Positions 1 through 13,080 of a stretch of 64,000 nt of DNA are shown here, piece after piece. The position numbers were made by a program, and so were the translations under genes. Origin of the DNA: Sipunculus nudus (Eukaryota > Annelida > Sipuncula > Golfingiida > Sipunculidae); contig CM049317.1 in NCBI GenBank assembly GCA_026874595.1, forward strand, positions 34,241,401-34,305,400. The letters run 5' to 3'. Numbering within the stretch: the first letter of the stretch is position 1; every line of letters starts with the position of its first letter. The notes under the pieces were generated by a model that saw only the letters and a program-made list of their open reading frames with translations, was not told the DNA's origin and did no database searches.

Positions 1-1820
1 TTTATGATTTGTTCTAAAGGAAATATTTAGCTGTCTCCGTTATAAGAAAGAAACGCCCATTTGGTAAACGAACAAAATCCTGAAACAATTCACAACCGGC
101 ACATTTTGTCGTATATGAATACATCGTATTGCAAATAAATCGGAATCTAATAACAAATAAATGGATATTAAGTCACCGGTAATGATTAATCATTGCTATT
201 ATAATTAAATTCATACCAAATGTCGGGAAATTCGAGGACATTTTGCCTACTGGAGACAAGGTTAAAAAAATGCTGTAAACTAGACTTTATCCGCATGTGG
301 GCGCAGGGGTTCCTTTATAAATCCTTGTTATCAACACTCGGTAATTGTGCTTAATTATAATCAGATGGAAATAAAATGTGGCATCCGTTTCATCGGCAGC
401 GGCTCTGTGCGGTTATAATTCGTCGCTTATTAATTCTTAGCCTCATGTTTTCATTTCTAGCGTAAGCCGGAAAAAGAATCGTAACCGCGCGCTAGCCGCC
501 ATAAACTTTGACAGATGTTTCAATTTCAAATCAATAAGTCATATTTATTCATCACTTCCGTGAAATCCGAACCCTCTTCGGCCGCCTTCGACGAGACCGC
601 ATGGGGTTTTGTGCGGCAAACAATCGCCCGACGTAAGAGCCCGTCCCAAAACAATCGGCGGCTTGATTGAGCGCTCGTAAGCGGCGCGAAATACGACTCC
701 TTTCCCGACGCAACTAGCAGGTGGAACCAACTCGTCAGTTCACTAACGAGAAGTCTCCGCTATAATCCCGTTATGGTGTCGCATTGACGCTAGTCATGTT
801 GCTATTTAATTGGGAGTCGGCATCAAAGCTAAACTCGTCCCTTGGGTGGTGTCGATTGTGATGGGCGGGGGAGCGGCCGTGTTAAGCTGATCTCGAGGGA
901 GCAATCATGCCAAGCGCTCAGTTACAAATCCCTGGATTTCCATTTTTACTTCCGCAAATGGTCCGGAGGTTCATCAGCTCAAACTTTTGCTCTCCGCTTG
1001 TATCTGAGGCAGATGTCAGGGAAACCGTTTCGTGTCCCTGATAGATGCGACTTCGGGTCGGGAGCGGCATCTGTTCACGTTTTCAATTAATAGAATAGTG
1101 GGGATTTATTCATAACTTTCATCAATCAAATCTCCCCGTTGGAAAAAATCGCACCCGCATGATGGCATGCTGTCTCAGAAATATGACAACCATCTTCGAA
1201 GATAAATGTTAGCCTTAAAAGAAATTCGATATGTCCTATTTGTTTTACAAAAATGGCTTAAGTCTCGCCTACAATAAAAATGAATATCGCCAATTTAATA
1301 CCAAATCGCACTTCAGATTGATGAACGTAAACACCAATCTTCAAATCTGTCGTTAATACGAGTTTGATGTAATGCCAACAACTGTGTTAAAAGCTATGCT
1401 AAAACTGTTCATGAAAATTCGCACTATATAGATCAAATATTTGAAATAAAAATGAACAGATGACCATTCTAAAAATCTCTCTAGACATAATGCATGCATT
1501 TTGTCAGCATGAAAAATTTATCCATGGATGTTCTGTTGGCATTGATATTTAAAGTGAATACGATTTTTAATTCTTTCTAAAATTGTATGTCTAGAGTGTT
1601 GTTTTTTTTGTGATTTAAATTCTGAATATGTAGGGAAATGTATACTTAAACATGTGTACTCATGACTGTGGAAAATGCTTTTTGCAGTGTGTGTGCTTTT
1701 TAACCATGTGCACACGTAAACGTACATCGAAAACGTGCCAGGTTTGCGACACCTAACGACGCAGAGAAAAACTGCAGGGTATAGGTACTTCCCATTAATA
1801 CGTTCATGTTTGGATGATAT
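1..1820. other. Gene-free flank with two CpG-richer patches
   Basis: No coding exon is recognised. Two patches (about 545-760 and 840-1080) are clearly richer in C+G and CpG than the AT-rich surroundings. Their short open frames on either strand show no domain I recognise. They could be conserved non-coding or regulatory DNA, or an unrecognised exon. This is inference from composition only. Confidence 0.3.
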
Positions 1821-1821
1821 G

Positions 1822-1823
<2 letters not shown>

Positions 1824-1862
<39 letters not shown>
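1824..1862. repeat. (AT)n microsatellite
   Basis: Uninterrupted AT dinucleotide run of about 38 bp. It is one of more than a dozen similar tracts across the window. Confidence 0.95.
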
Positions 1863-1864
<2 letters not shown>

Positions 1865-2019
1865 AGATACAGAATATAATTAATAAAGATGTTGACAAAA
1901 ATGGGAAGATTTTATTTAGCGGACAGCCCCGAAGTACAAAAGAAACGTGAAGTTACATGTGAAGTGCACTTAATGTCCCAATGAAAGACCTGCACACTGA
2001 AAGTACAAGTCAAACCGAC

Positions 2020-2185
2020 TATACCTTAGGGTAGTCGTTGGGATATATCTAATTTGACCACCAAGGTAGTCAAAATATTAATTTTACTAATCTTTGAGGT
2101 ATATAGTAAAATTTATGATGACTTCCCATAAGGGTAGTCACTTTGTACCAATGAACAGTCAAATGACTACCTTTTCTACTAATAA
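2020..2185. repeat. GGTAGTC/GACTACC-rich element, possible relative of the GGTTGTC element
   Basis: The heptamer GGTAGTC occurs at least three times on the plus strand and GACTACC once near the right end. The stretch GGTAGTCAAAATATTAATT closely resembles GGTTGTCAAAATATCAATT in the element at 26.6 kb, including the bases outside the motif. It is probably a diverged member of the same short repeat family. The boundaries are uncertain. Confidence 0.35.
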
Positions 2186-4412
2186 CTTGTGGGAAATGAG
2201 GTGATCTATTTTACTTGTGTTTACTTGATGCTGGGCAGCTTACTGTTGCTAAAAAAATACAAATTTTATCAGATTAATGTTTTTATTACTCAAAAACATA
2301 CATATGTAGTGAAATAAAACAATAAAGTACAAAAATCAAATAAACTGATGCACCTGCATGTTCATCGCAATACAAAGTCACATATCATATTGATATTGTC
2401 CGAAGATTCACATGTGAGCCAGATATCCACAATTTAATTTGAAGTCAGACAGCTTGGATCTCAATCCATTGAGAGCATTATTTCATTACATTGTTCCGTT
2501 TAACAATTATGCTAAGCACAGCTTTGTAACGGTCTTTAAACTGCCTAGTCCGCACATGTTCCTCTGAATTGTTGTCTATCTTCAGGATAACCTTTTGAGC
2601 AAAAATGTGCGTTTTGGCTCATTTGTCAGAGAAGACGAGGTTTAAAACATAAGATGCTGCCAAGAAAGTGACAACTGCTTTCTTGGCAAACAGGCGCAGA
2701 ATCAACCGTTAGGTCAAAGGGCCCATCCATACTTGAACCATCAAAGACGAGATGAACAGGCTCCTCTTGAAGCTGGAAAAGATAAGTTCAAATTTATTCT
2801 CAGATTCGAAAACTTAAAAGTGTTAGGTAAAATGATAAACTCTAAGATAAACATTATTAATGTGTTATTATCGGGAAACCATATTTCTGGGATGCCCTGA
2901 TGGATTATAAACCCAAGGATCTTGGCTGTCATTTTCAAAATTACAAGAAATAATGTAAAATAAATCAGAAATTGTTCTCCTGTCTTGTAAAGTATAGGTA
3001 AACTCTTCAAGATCAACAAACAGACGAATTTTTAACAATCCATTCATGTATCACCAAGAAAGAGGCTAACTCCTCCTGAAGATGTTCAATCCACTTTTTT
3101 TCACAACATATCATGAAGTGAAATAGGCCACAATTAGTATATTCTTATTCTCTTTGGAGTTTACATGCGGATCTGATCAGCTGTAAAGCTAGAACAAACA
3201 GATTTATGTAATGCTAAAGGGGGCACAAACAAATGAACATCAAATTTTAAATAACTTTGATCTCTATGATTTTGCCCACAAAATATATATCTAAATATAA
3301 TGCTCTCACATATTATATGTTAAAGTTAGTGATCCGAAAAAAAGAATACAAAAATAGCTATATAAAGTTAAATCCACCTTACTTTCGAACTAGAAATAGT
3401 AACATTTTATTAGCATTTCAACAAAGTTATTTTTATCACACAAACCTGGGCATGCAGTACTCATGAAGCATGCCGGATCCTCTCTGAAGAGAGCTTAAAG
3501 GCCAATCAATCATAAAAAAAAATGAAAAACAGGTTTATAAATTTCTTGAACTTTTTTCACAGGTTTACTGTATTTTTAATTTGATGGAATCTATGGAAGA
3601 GGTTGAATTGGCACAAAAAGACTATTAGACAAAATGTGTTCGCTATAACTTATATTAACTATTGGAGCATTTATATGAAATTCTACTCAGACCATGATAA
3701 TGAATGTAAGTGACATATCTGAGGGACTTGATTGGCCAATTCTGTTAAATTTTTGCATTTTGAGTCTGATCAGTGTTAATGAGGTACATAATTTTAATTA
3801 AATCTCCAACACTAAATGTTTGTTCAGCAAGTTTGAAAACTACCAACAGTCTGATTTCAAAGTACCCAAATACACCAAACTGTTAATTGACATTAAACTG
3901 TTAATTGATAACTGACTCTGGTTAAAAGCATTGATGTACATGTCTTCGATGAGCAATGCTTTTCTTTTTCTTTCCGGTTGAGGGGGGGGGGGGTTCTCTG
4001 AGAGTGTATTGTTTCTTGGCGTTAGCTCTTTAATATTGTACACACGTGCGATCTATTTTTGTTGATGTTACATGTGGGTTTAACCGTTTACAGATAACAG
4101 TGAATGGCCGCCTTATGTGAAAAAGTCACGAAAAGCGCACAGACTTGTTAGAGTAGTACAAAAGAGGACCATTGTTATATATAATATACAGGTAACTCGC
4201 ACTTTTGTTAACAATATATATGTTTACGTGCACTCCCTGAAGTTCTAAATTATAAAATTGCAGAATAGGAACCCAGCATTTACTGCATGAACATGGCACC
4301 AAGGTTAAAGTACAGTTATTTGGGTGGTTACGCTAGGTAAAAGCTTGCTGGTAAACAAGTCTGGTACCGCATGCACCTAAAGGAAGACACCAGGTTGTCC
4401 ACGGATTTTTTA
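2186..4412. other. AT-rich non-coding stretch
   Basis: No gene, RNA or mobile element is recognised. The short open frames have low-complexity or random-looking translations. A poly-G run of about ten bases occurs near 3982-3992. Confidence 0.4.
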
Positions 4413-4426
4413 AATTATATATATAC

Positions 4427-4461
<35 letters not shown>

Positions 4462-4467
4462 TATATA
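4413..4467. repeat. (AT)n microsatellite with TATAC/TATG interruptions
   Basis: About 55 bp of alternating AT interrupted by single C or G. A shorter AT tract follows at about 4493-4505. Confidence 0.9.
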
Positions 4468-4791
4468 CGTAAGAAGAACAATATACAATGTGTATATATA
4501 TATATGTGGGTGTGTATCGTTAATTAAGATGTGTTGTGCTTCAAATATTTGCTTTCATGCGCATTCTTCTGAAAATAAACAGTTATAGTAATCAAAGATT
4601 TAGACCATTCGTCAAACAGTAACATTTTCCTTGCAATAATAAAAGATCTGTCTAAATTTATGTATTTTGAAATTTTCGTTTCAATAAAACATCATTACAC
4701 TTATTACAAATAAAGTCAAATTATTTTATTTATTACACTTGTTGTTCTTACGATCACATTTCTCCTCTGCATTTCACACACACACATGTAT

Positions 4792-5597
4792 TAGTGGTGG
4801 GAATCGGTTCCTTTTCATAATCGATCATGGGTTTGAGCTAACCGACTGATGATCGATTATTAATCGGTTCAGACAAATATATGCAATTATCAAAGAAATA
4901 TGCAGTTATCTGTGAAACTGTACCTACGTTTCCCCGGCAGGTATTCTCCTCTCAATTTAAGAGCATCTACGAATGTTAGGCCTATATAAAGGGGTTGTTT
5001 TTCTAGCTCATGAAGGCAGATTTTACGGGCCCAGGTGCGCTTGGGGCAGATCATACCAAAAGAAATTGCAGACTAGTCCAAAAATATTCCAGCTGGAATC
5101 CAAATACTCGACCGACCGGGTTAGCCCCAACAAAGAAATTTTTAAGGACGGCCTAAACAGCGGCACCTGGCATCGGTTGAATAGATTATTTCTAAGAGAA
5201 TCTCGCAAAATTTGCATAGACCAGGAGAATTTATGGAGTATTTTAACGCTTTCCAGTCCATATTTTGCAATGTACATTTCGTTTGAAAATTCTCGGCTAA
5301 TTCTGCAGCTCCCTGCGAGTTCATAGATAATAAGTTTAACAAGTCCTCCGTTCTCGCATCTACCGTTTCATACTCGGTTACATATACGGAAGTTATCTGG
5401 GAAGACAGACTTATTATTTGAAGCGCGGAATGTGGTAAAAAATGGAAGAATCATTTTTGCCTGTAACATAAAGGCATTCTGGAAAGAAAACAGTCATTAT
5501 TATGATGTAATCGATAGTTGCCTTTGGTAATCGAGCGCTTTAAAGTGGCAGCAAACCGACTGACTTTCGATAAAACTCGATGATCGGCCCACCACTA
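4792..5597. mobile_element. Non-autonomous hAT-like DNA transposon
   Basis: The ends are inverted repeats: TAGTGGTGGG at 4792 and CCCACCACTA ending at 5597. Outside them lie 8-bp direct repeats, ACATGTAT on the left and ACATATAT on the right, differing at one base. An 8-bp target duplication with TAGTGGTGGG-type ends is characteristic of the hAT superfamily. Subterminal ATCGAT/TAATCG motifs recur inside both ends, as is usual for hAT binding regions. At 806 bp it is too short for a transposase, and the internal frames (for example plus strand 4973-5326 and minus strand 5023-5277) show no hAT dimerisation or catalytic motif. It is therefore a deletion derivative or MITE mobilised in trans. The single TSD mismatch suggests moderate age. 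Confidence 0.85.
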
Positions 5598-6094
5598 ACA
5601 TATATGTATATATACATACATATTTATGAATATAGTTGGGAGCTAGGTAGGATTACATTAATATATCAGTTTAAAGTTCGTGGTTTTATTTTATATTTTT
5701 ATTTTTATTTATACAGCAGTTATATATATGTATGATGTGATCGTTTTTTTTTCTTTTTCGAACATTGTATTTTTATATTTCACAGTAACAGACAAACCGT
5801 TAATTGTAATCATAGCCTAACAAATATTTCTTAATTATTATTGCATAAAGATATCAAGTTAATTTTACCTGCTGGGCACATGCGCATTGACTCAAGGAGC
5901 GAAAATGCCTACATGGGTGGAGAAAATTTGACCTTTTTTTCTGCATGTCAGACATTTGCTCGCGAGATCATGTTTCAGGGATACAAATTAATTCGACCAA
6001 CCATTCATCGTGGTAACCTGATATGAGAAAAAAACTCAAATACCTGCCAAAAAGACGAGTAATATAAGGACATAATTGACGCCACATGTGCTGT
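5598..6094. other. AT-rich spacer
   Basis: Non-coding sequence between the hAT-like element and the GC island. It starts with a short TATATG microsatellite. No feature is recognised. Confidence 0.4.
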
Positions 6095-6385
6095 TTAGGA
6101 TCGGAGCGGCATACCGGGGGTAGGGCAAGAACCCGATCAGGCCCGACCCCCGGGGGAGCGCCAACAACGCCTTAAATTATGGTGTGGAGAATACGGGCCA
6201 TCTTGCCCGAGGGGTAAAGAAACAGACCATGGCGTGGGGGTATCTTTGTTACCCTCCTGACAGTTTCTGTAAACAGATGTGGGGCGGGCGAACCTGAGAA
6301 ACCTGAGAGACTGGGTAATGTTTAAATCCCAGTAGAGGGCGTGGCCTCCCCGGGGTTAACCGAACAAGTGGTCCCCCGCTAAACG
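6095..6385. other. GC-rich island of unknown nature
   Basis: A sharply bounded block of about 290 bp, rich in GGGG/CCCC and CCGGG, within AT-rich DNA. It contains CCCGACCCCCGGGGG and GGCGGGCGAACC. No long open frame, tRNA fold or known repeat was recognised. The abrupt edges suggest an inserted repeat (SINE- or MITE-like) or a regulatory island, and composition alone cannot separate these. Confidence 0.35.
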
Positions 6386-8030
6386 TCTGTCACATTTTTA
6401 TTTTCAAATTAATTTATATTTCTTTCTTTATTGCATTTTAAAGACTATATGCACCAAGTTTGCAAGCGCAGGAAGGATAACCTTCGCATTAAAAAATAGT
6501 GATTTTGGCAAAATAAATATTGATAACGTATTTCTTGAAGAAAGTAAAACTTACTACCAAGTAACTTTTCATCTATGATTTTCAATTATTTTGTTCTCCT
6601 ATTCTTTTTCAGTGAATGAAGCCCTCCCTCTCAACTGGATCAATTAATTTATATTTGCTATTAAATTAAGGAATAAATTAAGTAAATTAAGTGACTTTTA
6701 CTTAAGAGAGGCGAGAGAATACCATTTTTTCTTTTGTACATTTAATACACATATATCCCTTTTATATTATTGTTCGGGGATATATCATAAACGGCCCTAA
6801 CATATTATTAATAAATCACTTCATTTAGCTCTCAATTATTACTGTCAAAATGCAGAATTTACTGAGAGAGGTATGTACTATCAACTACTACTAATTTTGT
6901 AATTAGCAACAACCAGATCTTTGAAAATTCAAATATATATTGTCATATAGAAGGGTTTGCATGACTAAGCCCTAATTTGTGCATATTGTTCAGTGAAGCG
7001 GGCATGATACAGGCATGTCAGATAAATGAAGGGATTATAAGTGCCATCTTGAACAAACATTTCATGATATAGTCCGCTCACTTGCCAAGGACGTTCAGTG
7101 TCCGTAACAGCAGGGTCTTTCAAAATGATGACAGCCAAGGCTGGGTAATTAGTTTATATCTTGGACTCCCCGCCGGACTGAAGAGCTCGCATGTTTCAGC
7201 CGAGCATACTGGTTGTGGATGCAGCACAGTTTAATTGGCGATATAATCGGAAACAATTTCATTTCCATATAAAGCCGTGTGGTCGACTGAAAACCATGGC
7301 TGCAATTCACAGTTCATTAGTGGAATCAATTGCTAGCCGTCTTAACACCGCCTGCGGGGAAGCGGGTCAACCCAGTTCGAGAGCAGACGTCAGGCAACGC
7401 GCGCGCGCCCCACAAACAAACGACAAAGTGCGCGGGCCACGTGTACGGCGGCGCGAGACGCGCCAATAAAATAACACATCTCACGAGATTAGCTTAATAA
7501 ACAAAGACACTTCGAATGTCTAATTACGTTGTGAAAAATAGCGTGAAAGTATAGCGATCCTAACACACGTTGGCACTTGTTCGAGATCAAAATGTAATTA
7601 GGGGCTTGTGTTTGCTTTGTAGGGATTTTGTTCCAACGATATCTGGTTACTGAATTAATTCGGCTCCTATATATGTACGTGGCTATTAGCCAAACAGCTC
7701 CGACCATAAAGCACAAGTCTTTACAAGGTGTTACAGATTTACCAGGCTATTATTGCGCGAGGGCAAGACCTTGTGGAGCATGAAACGATCCTAAACAAAA
7801 GGAAAAATAAATATCTGTCAGCGGTTGCCCTGTTTTCTTTAATTGATAACAAATTGATAATCATATTTATAAACTGCTTCCTGTAACCAAGTTTTTTAAA
7901 CTTAATAATGGCAGAATATTAATGACAATTATCATAGTATCAAATGATGAAAACATCCTTATTACACTCACCACCAAACCAACAATAATATTAATAGTGA
8001 TAATAATAATAATAGTCGCATTCATCTTCA
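6386..8030. other. Gene-free sequence with a CpG-rich patch at 7150-7470
   Basis: The only compositional feature is a CpG-rich stretch around 7330-7470, containing CGCGCGCGC and several GCGCG motifs. A 92-codon frame there (7191-7469, plus) has no recognisable domain. The rest is AT-rich and unremarkable. Confidence 0.3.
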
Positions 8031-8206
8031 AATTATTACTACTACTACTGCTACTACTTCACTACTACTACTACTGCTACTACCACTGCTACTAATTCTA
8101 CTACTACTACTACTATATACGATTTTTACTACTACAGTACTGCTACTGCTACTACCGCTACTACTTCTACCACCGGAACAACAACTACTACTAATAAACT
8201 ACTAAT
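8031..8206. repeat. Imperfect (CTA)n trinucleotide tract
   Basis: Runs of ACTACTACT with CTG and CCG interruptions extend over about 170 bp. A short AATAATAAT tract lies just upstream. Confidence 0.9.
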
Positions 8207-8331
8207 AAGAAAAAAAAATTTAATGATAATAATAAATACAATTCTAGATGTATATCCATGGCAAACCTAAACATTCACATAGTCAAAGATCAGGTATAAA
8301 AGAGTATGTCAAGTTTCAGTATAATAATTCA

Positions 8332-8339
8332 GTATATAT

Positions 8340-8396
<57 letters not shown>

Positions 8397-8397
8397 A
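8332..8397. repeat. (AT)n microsatellite
   Basis: About 65 bp of AT dinucleotides with minor TATACATAC interruptions. Confidence 0.95.
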
Positions 8398-8414
8398 AGT
8401 GTAAGTCTAGAAAG

Positions 8415-8591
8415 GAAGCAATAATTTTACCTCATACGATACATCAAATTTTTGTACCTTCCACAAAGGATAATTGCATGTAAAGACAAAGTTTAATGTT
8501 TTAGAAGCAACAATTTTACCTCATACAACACATCAAATGTTTGTACCTTCCACAAAGAATAATTGTAGTGACAAAGTTTTATATTTTAGAT
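8415..8591. repeat. Two-copy 89-bp tandem duplication
   Basis: The segment starting GAAGCAATAATTTTACCTCA at 8415 recurs as GAAGCAACAATTTTACCTCA at 8504. The two copies continue together through TTTGTACCTTCCACAAAG and GACAAAGTTT, with scattered substitutions and a few indels. It is a local duplication with no coding content. Confidence 0.85.
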
Positions 8592-9123
8592 GTATATATA
8601 TATTACGCAAACAGTATGTATTTGCCAATTTATCAAGGAATACGTGTGTATGATTTGTATGACTATTCCACCTTGCATGCAGCATGAAGAAACATATCGT
8701 TATGTTGCGTCACCGCCGGCTGTACTTTGGTCGCTCGTGATCCTCTGTCTCTGTAGTTACACATATTACAGTTATCATCAGTAAAGTTATTATATACATG
8801 GTTAACTGATATTTGACATACTCTCACATCTTCTGTCGGGACCAAGGTACTCTAGCTGTATAGCAATGGGAAATGTCTAAATATATATAACTCAAAAGAT
8901 AAAAAAAAAACAAAACAACAACAGACATATTGACAAAATTTTGCCAGTTCATGAACTCGTGTTATCCCACATTCTTTGTTGATTGGTAAAACATCTGAAT
9001 TATGCGTGCAATGAAATTACCATTTTTTATACGTTTGGCGTAATTAATGTATTTTCATTTGAATTATCGTATACATATACTAGTTTACAACCTCCGGTCA
9101 GTTTGAATATATTTTTATTTTAA

Positions 9124-9127
<4 letters not shown>

Positions 9128-9182
<55 letters not shown>
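9128..9182. repeat. (ATT)n trinucleotide microsatellite
   Basis: About 18 uninterrupted TTA units. Confidence 0.95.
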
Positions 9183-11550
9183 GCATGAAGCAATTCATTA
9201 ATTTTTCCAGCATAGTTATAAATGTATATTTGAATTAATTTTCCCGACAAAAATATCTTAAATCTGCCAATTCCGAAATCTGACGTTTGTAACTTAATTT
9301 AATTCCTTTAACCGTTTATAAAAAAATAAGCCAGAAAACCCTGACCACAATGCACACAGGGGGTTCGTTTTGTTTATAACCATGTGTTTGTAACATGTAG
9401 GGGCCCGCCAAAATAATCCAAACACATTCAACTAAGACAAAAAATAGTGACCTTTCAGCTTCCGCACTAATGCATGCAGCCTACCACCATGCTCCGTGTT
9501 TACTACAGCTTGCAGACAATCAAGCTGATTCATCATATATACAGAGACATTATAGGAATTTTGCTTTACAGGAATTAACCACAGGTCATTATTATATAGA
9601 AACAGATTAGGCCAGAAATCACATACATGCTATACAGTAAAGGCTGGAGATTATCTTGCTTTATTGAATGTTGACATATGAGATGGTATTATTTCATCAT
9701 TGTATACTGTTAATGTATTCGGCAGATGCGTTAAATTCTGTCGATATGAAATCTTAGCTTCGGGCATTTAGGGATCATTTATGATTACTACATGGCTGTT
9801 TGTTGCGAGATTTCGGGTTATTAGAGATTTCTGTGTTTGTCAAAATATAAACACACATTGTCCACACTTGGCCTTATAACGGATTTAACCCTTTTTGTTT
9901 TTAATACGTTAATCCTGTGGTCTGACGTTCTTCTCTTTTGATTCAGACAAACATAGTACTAAATTTAATTTTATTGTACAGATTTAATCACAATACAAGT
10001 GCTTCAATTCTAACCTTTGAAATCATTAAATGCATGTGAATCAATTATTGGTAGAAAATATAATGATTAATTACTATATTTTTTTCGAAAAAAGTCTCTC
10101 ATATATTTACAACCAAACCCACCTACAGAATCTTAGGGGTCCGGGTGATGAGCTAGGCTGATGGCTCTAAAGATCTGATCAGAAACTTCACCTCAACAAC
10201 ATCCCAAGCAACGTGCATTAATGTTCACAGGCAGACGAATAGTTCTAATTGACTGGGTGTTTTCGCCGTGGCCTTTGCAAAATCTCCTCTCTGCATGGCA
10301 ATGATCCCTGCAGCCAAAACTACATTTACCCCCGGCATCTTCTGTCTAAACATCCAAAAACAAACAGTACTGTCCTACCTATCAAGATTAACTTATTACA
10401 AACAAAATGATTTAAATCAATTAATTAGGCCAAGCCCACCTGCTGATGGGCTATATATAGTGTTCACAGGGCAGTGCACCAGTAACCGAGCAGTTTATAT
10501 AGCTTAAGCAGGTAGAGGGATTTACCGAAAGAAGCCGCTATACGATGAGCTGGATACATTAGCGACTTTCAGTTCAGATAATTCTGATTTTTTTGTCCGA
10601 AAATCGGAAACATTGACAAAGAAACACAAACAGAAACATATATTTATAGATATAGTTCAATTAGTTCAATATATTTATAAGTAGAATATCTTAGTTAAAA
10701 GAAATAACCTAAGACCAAAGTATTAAAAAAAAGAAAGAAAAACATTTTATTTGAATTAATTCAACAGGCAGCTTGTGAAAAACTCTACTTGTGAGAGCGT
10801 ATTAGAGACGGATGATGATATTTACCTGCATGATTTGCTACATATATGGATAATATATACGACACACAGTGTGGGGGAGTAAGGCGTGAAGCCTTTATTT
10901 TTCTTAATAACAGCCTTTCATGCAAGGCTGGTTTTTGCTGACCTGTGTCGTTGGGTGCATGTACGAGTACACGATTCGCACTGTCATGTCCGCGATGTGG
11001 AGGAAGTCCGATTCCCACACCCAGACCTGATTTAAGGACGTCTTTACCTGGGTGGATCAGTGCAAACTCGTGACAATATTGCTAATGCGGCACGTGTTCA
11101 AATTAGGCAATATTTGCAGCTCTTTTCATAAGGATAGAAAAGAGCTCGAAATCATTTCGCTGGAGACTTTTTTTATCTCATTTATTGTATATATTCTCAA
11201 AATGTTCCTTTTCCTTATATTCCCGCTCATGTATTAGACTTTATTTTCATTATCCTTCTTCCTCTCCATCCCGCTCTTCCGCCCTCCCAAGACAGACACT
11301 GAATAGTGGAGAACATTTGCATGTACTTTTTTATAATGTTGAATTCTTTACATGCTTTTAAGAAGTTTATAAAAACTATGAAAGCACTTGAAGTACATAT
11401 TTCTGTTAGCTCACTCCATATAACATCTTGTTAATATGGACATGAATGCCAGGGAATTCTAACCCTAAAGTGGGCGCGCTCGGTACGAACATATTTGACA
11501 GCAGCGCCACCTGAGGGCCATAGTCTGAACCTATGCTTAAGGAGGGGTGG
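9183..11550. other. Gene-free AT-rich interval
   Basis: No exon, RNA or mobile element is recognised over about 2.3 kb. A mildly GC-richer patch lies at 10870-11045. Short open frames are random-looking. Confidence 0.4.
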
Positions 11551-11555
11551 GGCGT

Positions 11556-11588
11556 GGGTGTGTGTGTGTGTGTGGGGGGGGGGGGGGG
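11556..11588 (+). repeat. (GT)n followed by a G15 run
   Basis: A GTGTGT tract passes directly into fifteen consecutive G (11574-11588). The overlapping His/Pro/Gly-rich open frames on both strands are products of this simple sequence, not genes. Confidence 0.9.
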
Positions 11589-11603
11589 TATTACCACGGC
11601 ATA

Positions 11604-11770
11604 CCTTCTTTTTACATGCTATTACCTGTGCCAAGGAGGTAATGTTTCAGACCTCGTATGTTTTTTGTTGCATTTTCACAGAATTAAGCAAAGAAAACTA
11701 CAGAACCGATTTCCACGAAATTTTTTGATCGGGCGAAGCACCGGCCATGACAGAAAACAAACCATGACAG
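11604..11770 (+). mobile_element. Fragment of a dispersed CCAAGGAGGT-type repeat
   Basis: GCCAAGGAGGTAATGTTT near 11630 and GAACCGATTTCCACGAAATT near 11702 resemble, from memory, an invertebrate dispersed repeat family. That family is thought to carry ACCTCCGCC-type ends, as seen intact at 57134-57511. No clean terminal repeats remain here, so the limits are approximate. Confidence 0.4.
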
Positions 11771-11997
11771 GTTCGGAGCCTAGTTTACAATGGTGAAGAT
11801 CCAATGGCAAAGAATGTGCTTAGTTGAGTACAATTCTAGTATCTACCAATTCAAATATATCTATTGATACTTAGAATTAAGGTTACATGATAGATGCAGA
11901 ATAATTCACTCGTTGAGTATTACTGATGGGTGTATGCGATGTGGTGCAGACTGTTGAATGGTGATGCATGAGTGTAGATGTGGTGCTGACTGTTTAA

Positions 11998-12504
11998 AGG
12001 GGCCCAATCACCTATAAAGCAATTTGAATTAACACAAAACATAGCTTCTTCTATTTAAACTAATTCGACAGCTGCTAAAATATTGCTTTGAAACCGTTTG
12101 CTTACTCCTGTAACGGAGTGTTGAAAACAGTGGACAGGGCGCGATCACAGGTGTCAAAATAAACAAAGCGCATGGGGCCGTGTGCATCACGGAGCCACAA
12201 CACGTGTCAATCAGGAGATGCTCTGACTGATTGGCCCCAAAGATGTAATACATGTTCCCGCTGGCTGAAACACCGCGTGATGCGGCTCACAGTCGATCCT
12301 CCCGTCACGCGGCTTTGTTATGGTAGACAGACCCACGTTAACTGTGTTTACCAACACGCAGAGCCATAACAAGGTTTTAAACAACCATTTGCGAGGTACT
12401 GGGACTGCATGCTGTGATGATTTTGCCAGGAAACTTTTGTATAAAGCAAAACTCAACTGATAGTGTGAAAGAATAGGCATAATATTGCTCCTGATTATGT
12501 CCCT
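11998..12504 (+). mobile_element. TTAA-flanked MITE, copy 1
   Basis: A 507-bp insert is flanked by TTAA at 11994-11997 and 12505-12508. Its ends are imperfect inverted repeats: AGGGGCCCAATCACC on the left and, as reverse complement of the right end, AGGGACATAATCAGG. Copy 2 at 56445-56942 is in the opposite orientation and matches along its length. A TTAA target duplication is typical of piggyBac-like elements; the superfamily is inferred from that alone. No transposase is encoded. It sits inside a 39-bp minisatellite unit, so it inserted after that array began to form. Confidence 0.85.
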
Positions 12505-13080
12505 TTAATGAAGGTACACGTGTGTAGATGTGGTACTGACGGTTAAGTGACGATACAGGTATGTAGATACGATGCTCACAGTTAAGTGACGATACAGGTA
12601 TGTAGATACGGTGCTCACGGTTAAGTGACGATACAGGTGTGTAGATTCGGTGGTGACGATTAAGTAACGATACAGGTGTGTAGATACGGTGCTGACGGTT
12701 AAGTGACGATACAGGTGTGTAGATTCGGGTCTGACGGTTAAGTGACGATACAGGTGTATAGATGCGGTGCTCACGGTAAGTGACGATACAAGTGTGTAGA
12801 TGCGGTGCTGACGGTTAAGTGACGATACAAGTGTGTAGATGCAGTGCTGACGGTTGAGTGACGATACAAGTGTGTAGATGCGGTGCTGACGGTTAAGTGA
12901 CGATACAAGTTTGTAGATGCGGTGCTGACGGTTCAGTGACGATACAAGTGTGTAGATGCAGTGCTGAAGGTTGAGTGACGATACAAGTGTGTAGATGCGG
13001 TGCTGACGGTTCAGTGACGATACAAGTGTGTAGAAGCGGTGCTCACTGTTAAGTGACGATACAGGTGTGTAGATGCGGTG

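Noticed and set aside
4973-5326. 117-codon frame inside the hAT-like element as transposase
   Set aside because: No hAT catalytic, BED-finger or dimerisation motif is visible, and the element is too short. It is better seen as a non-coding filler.
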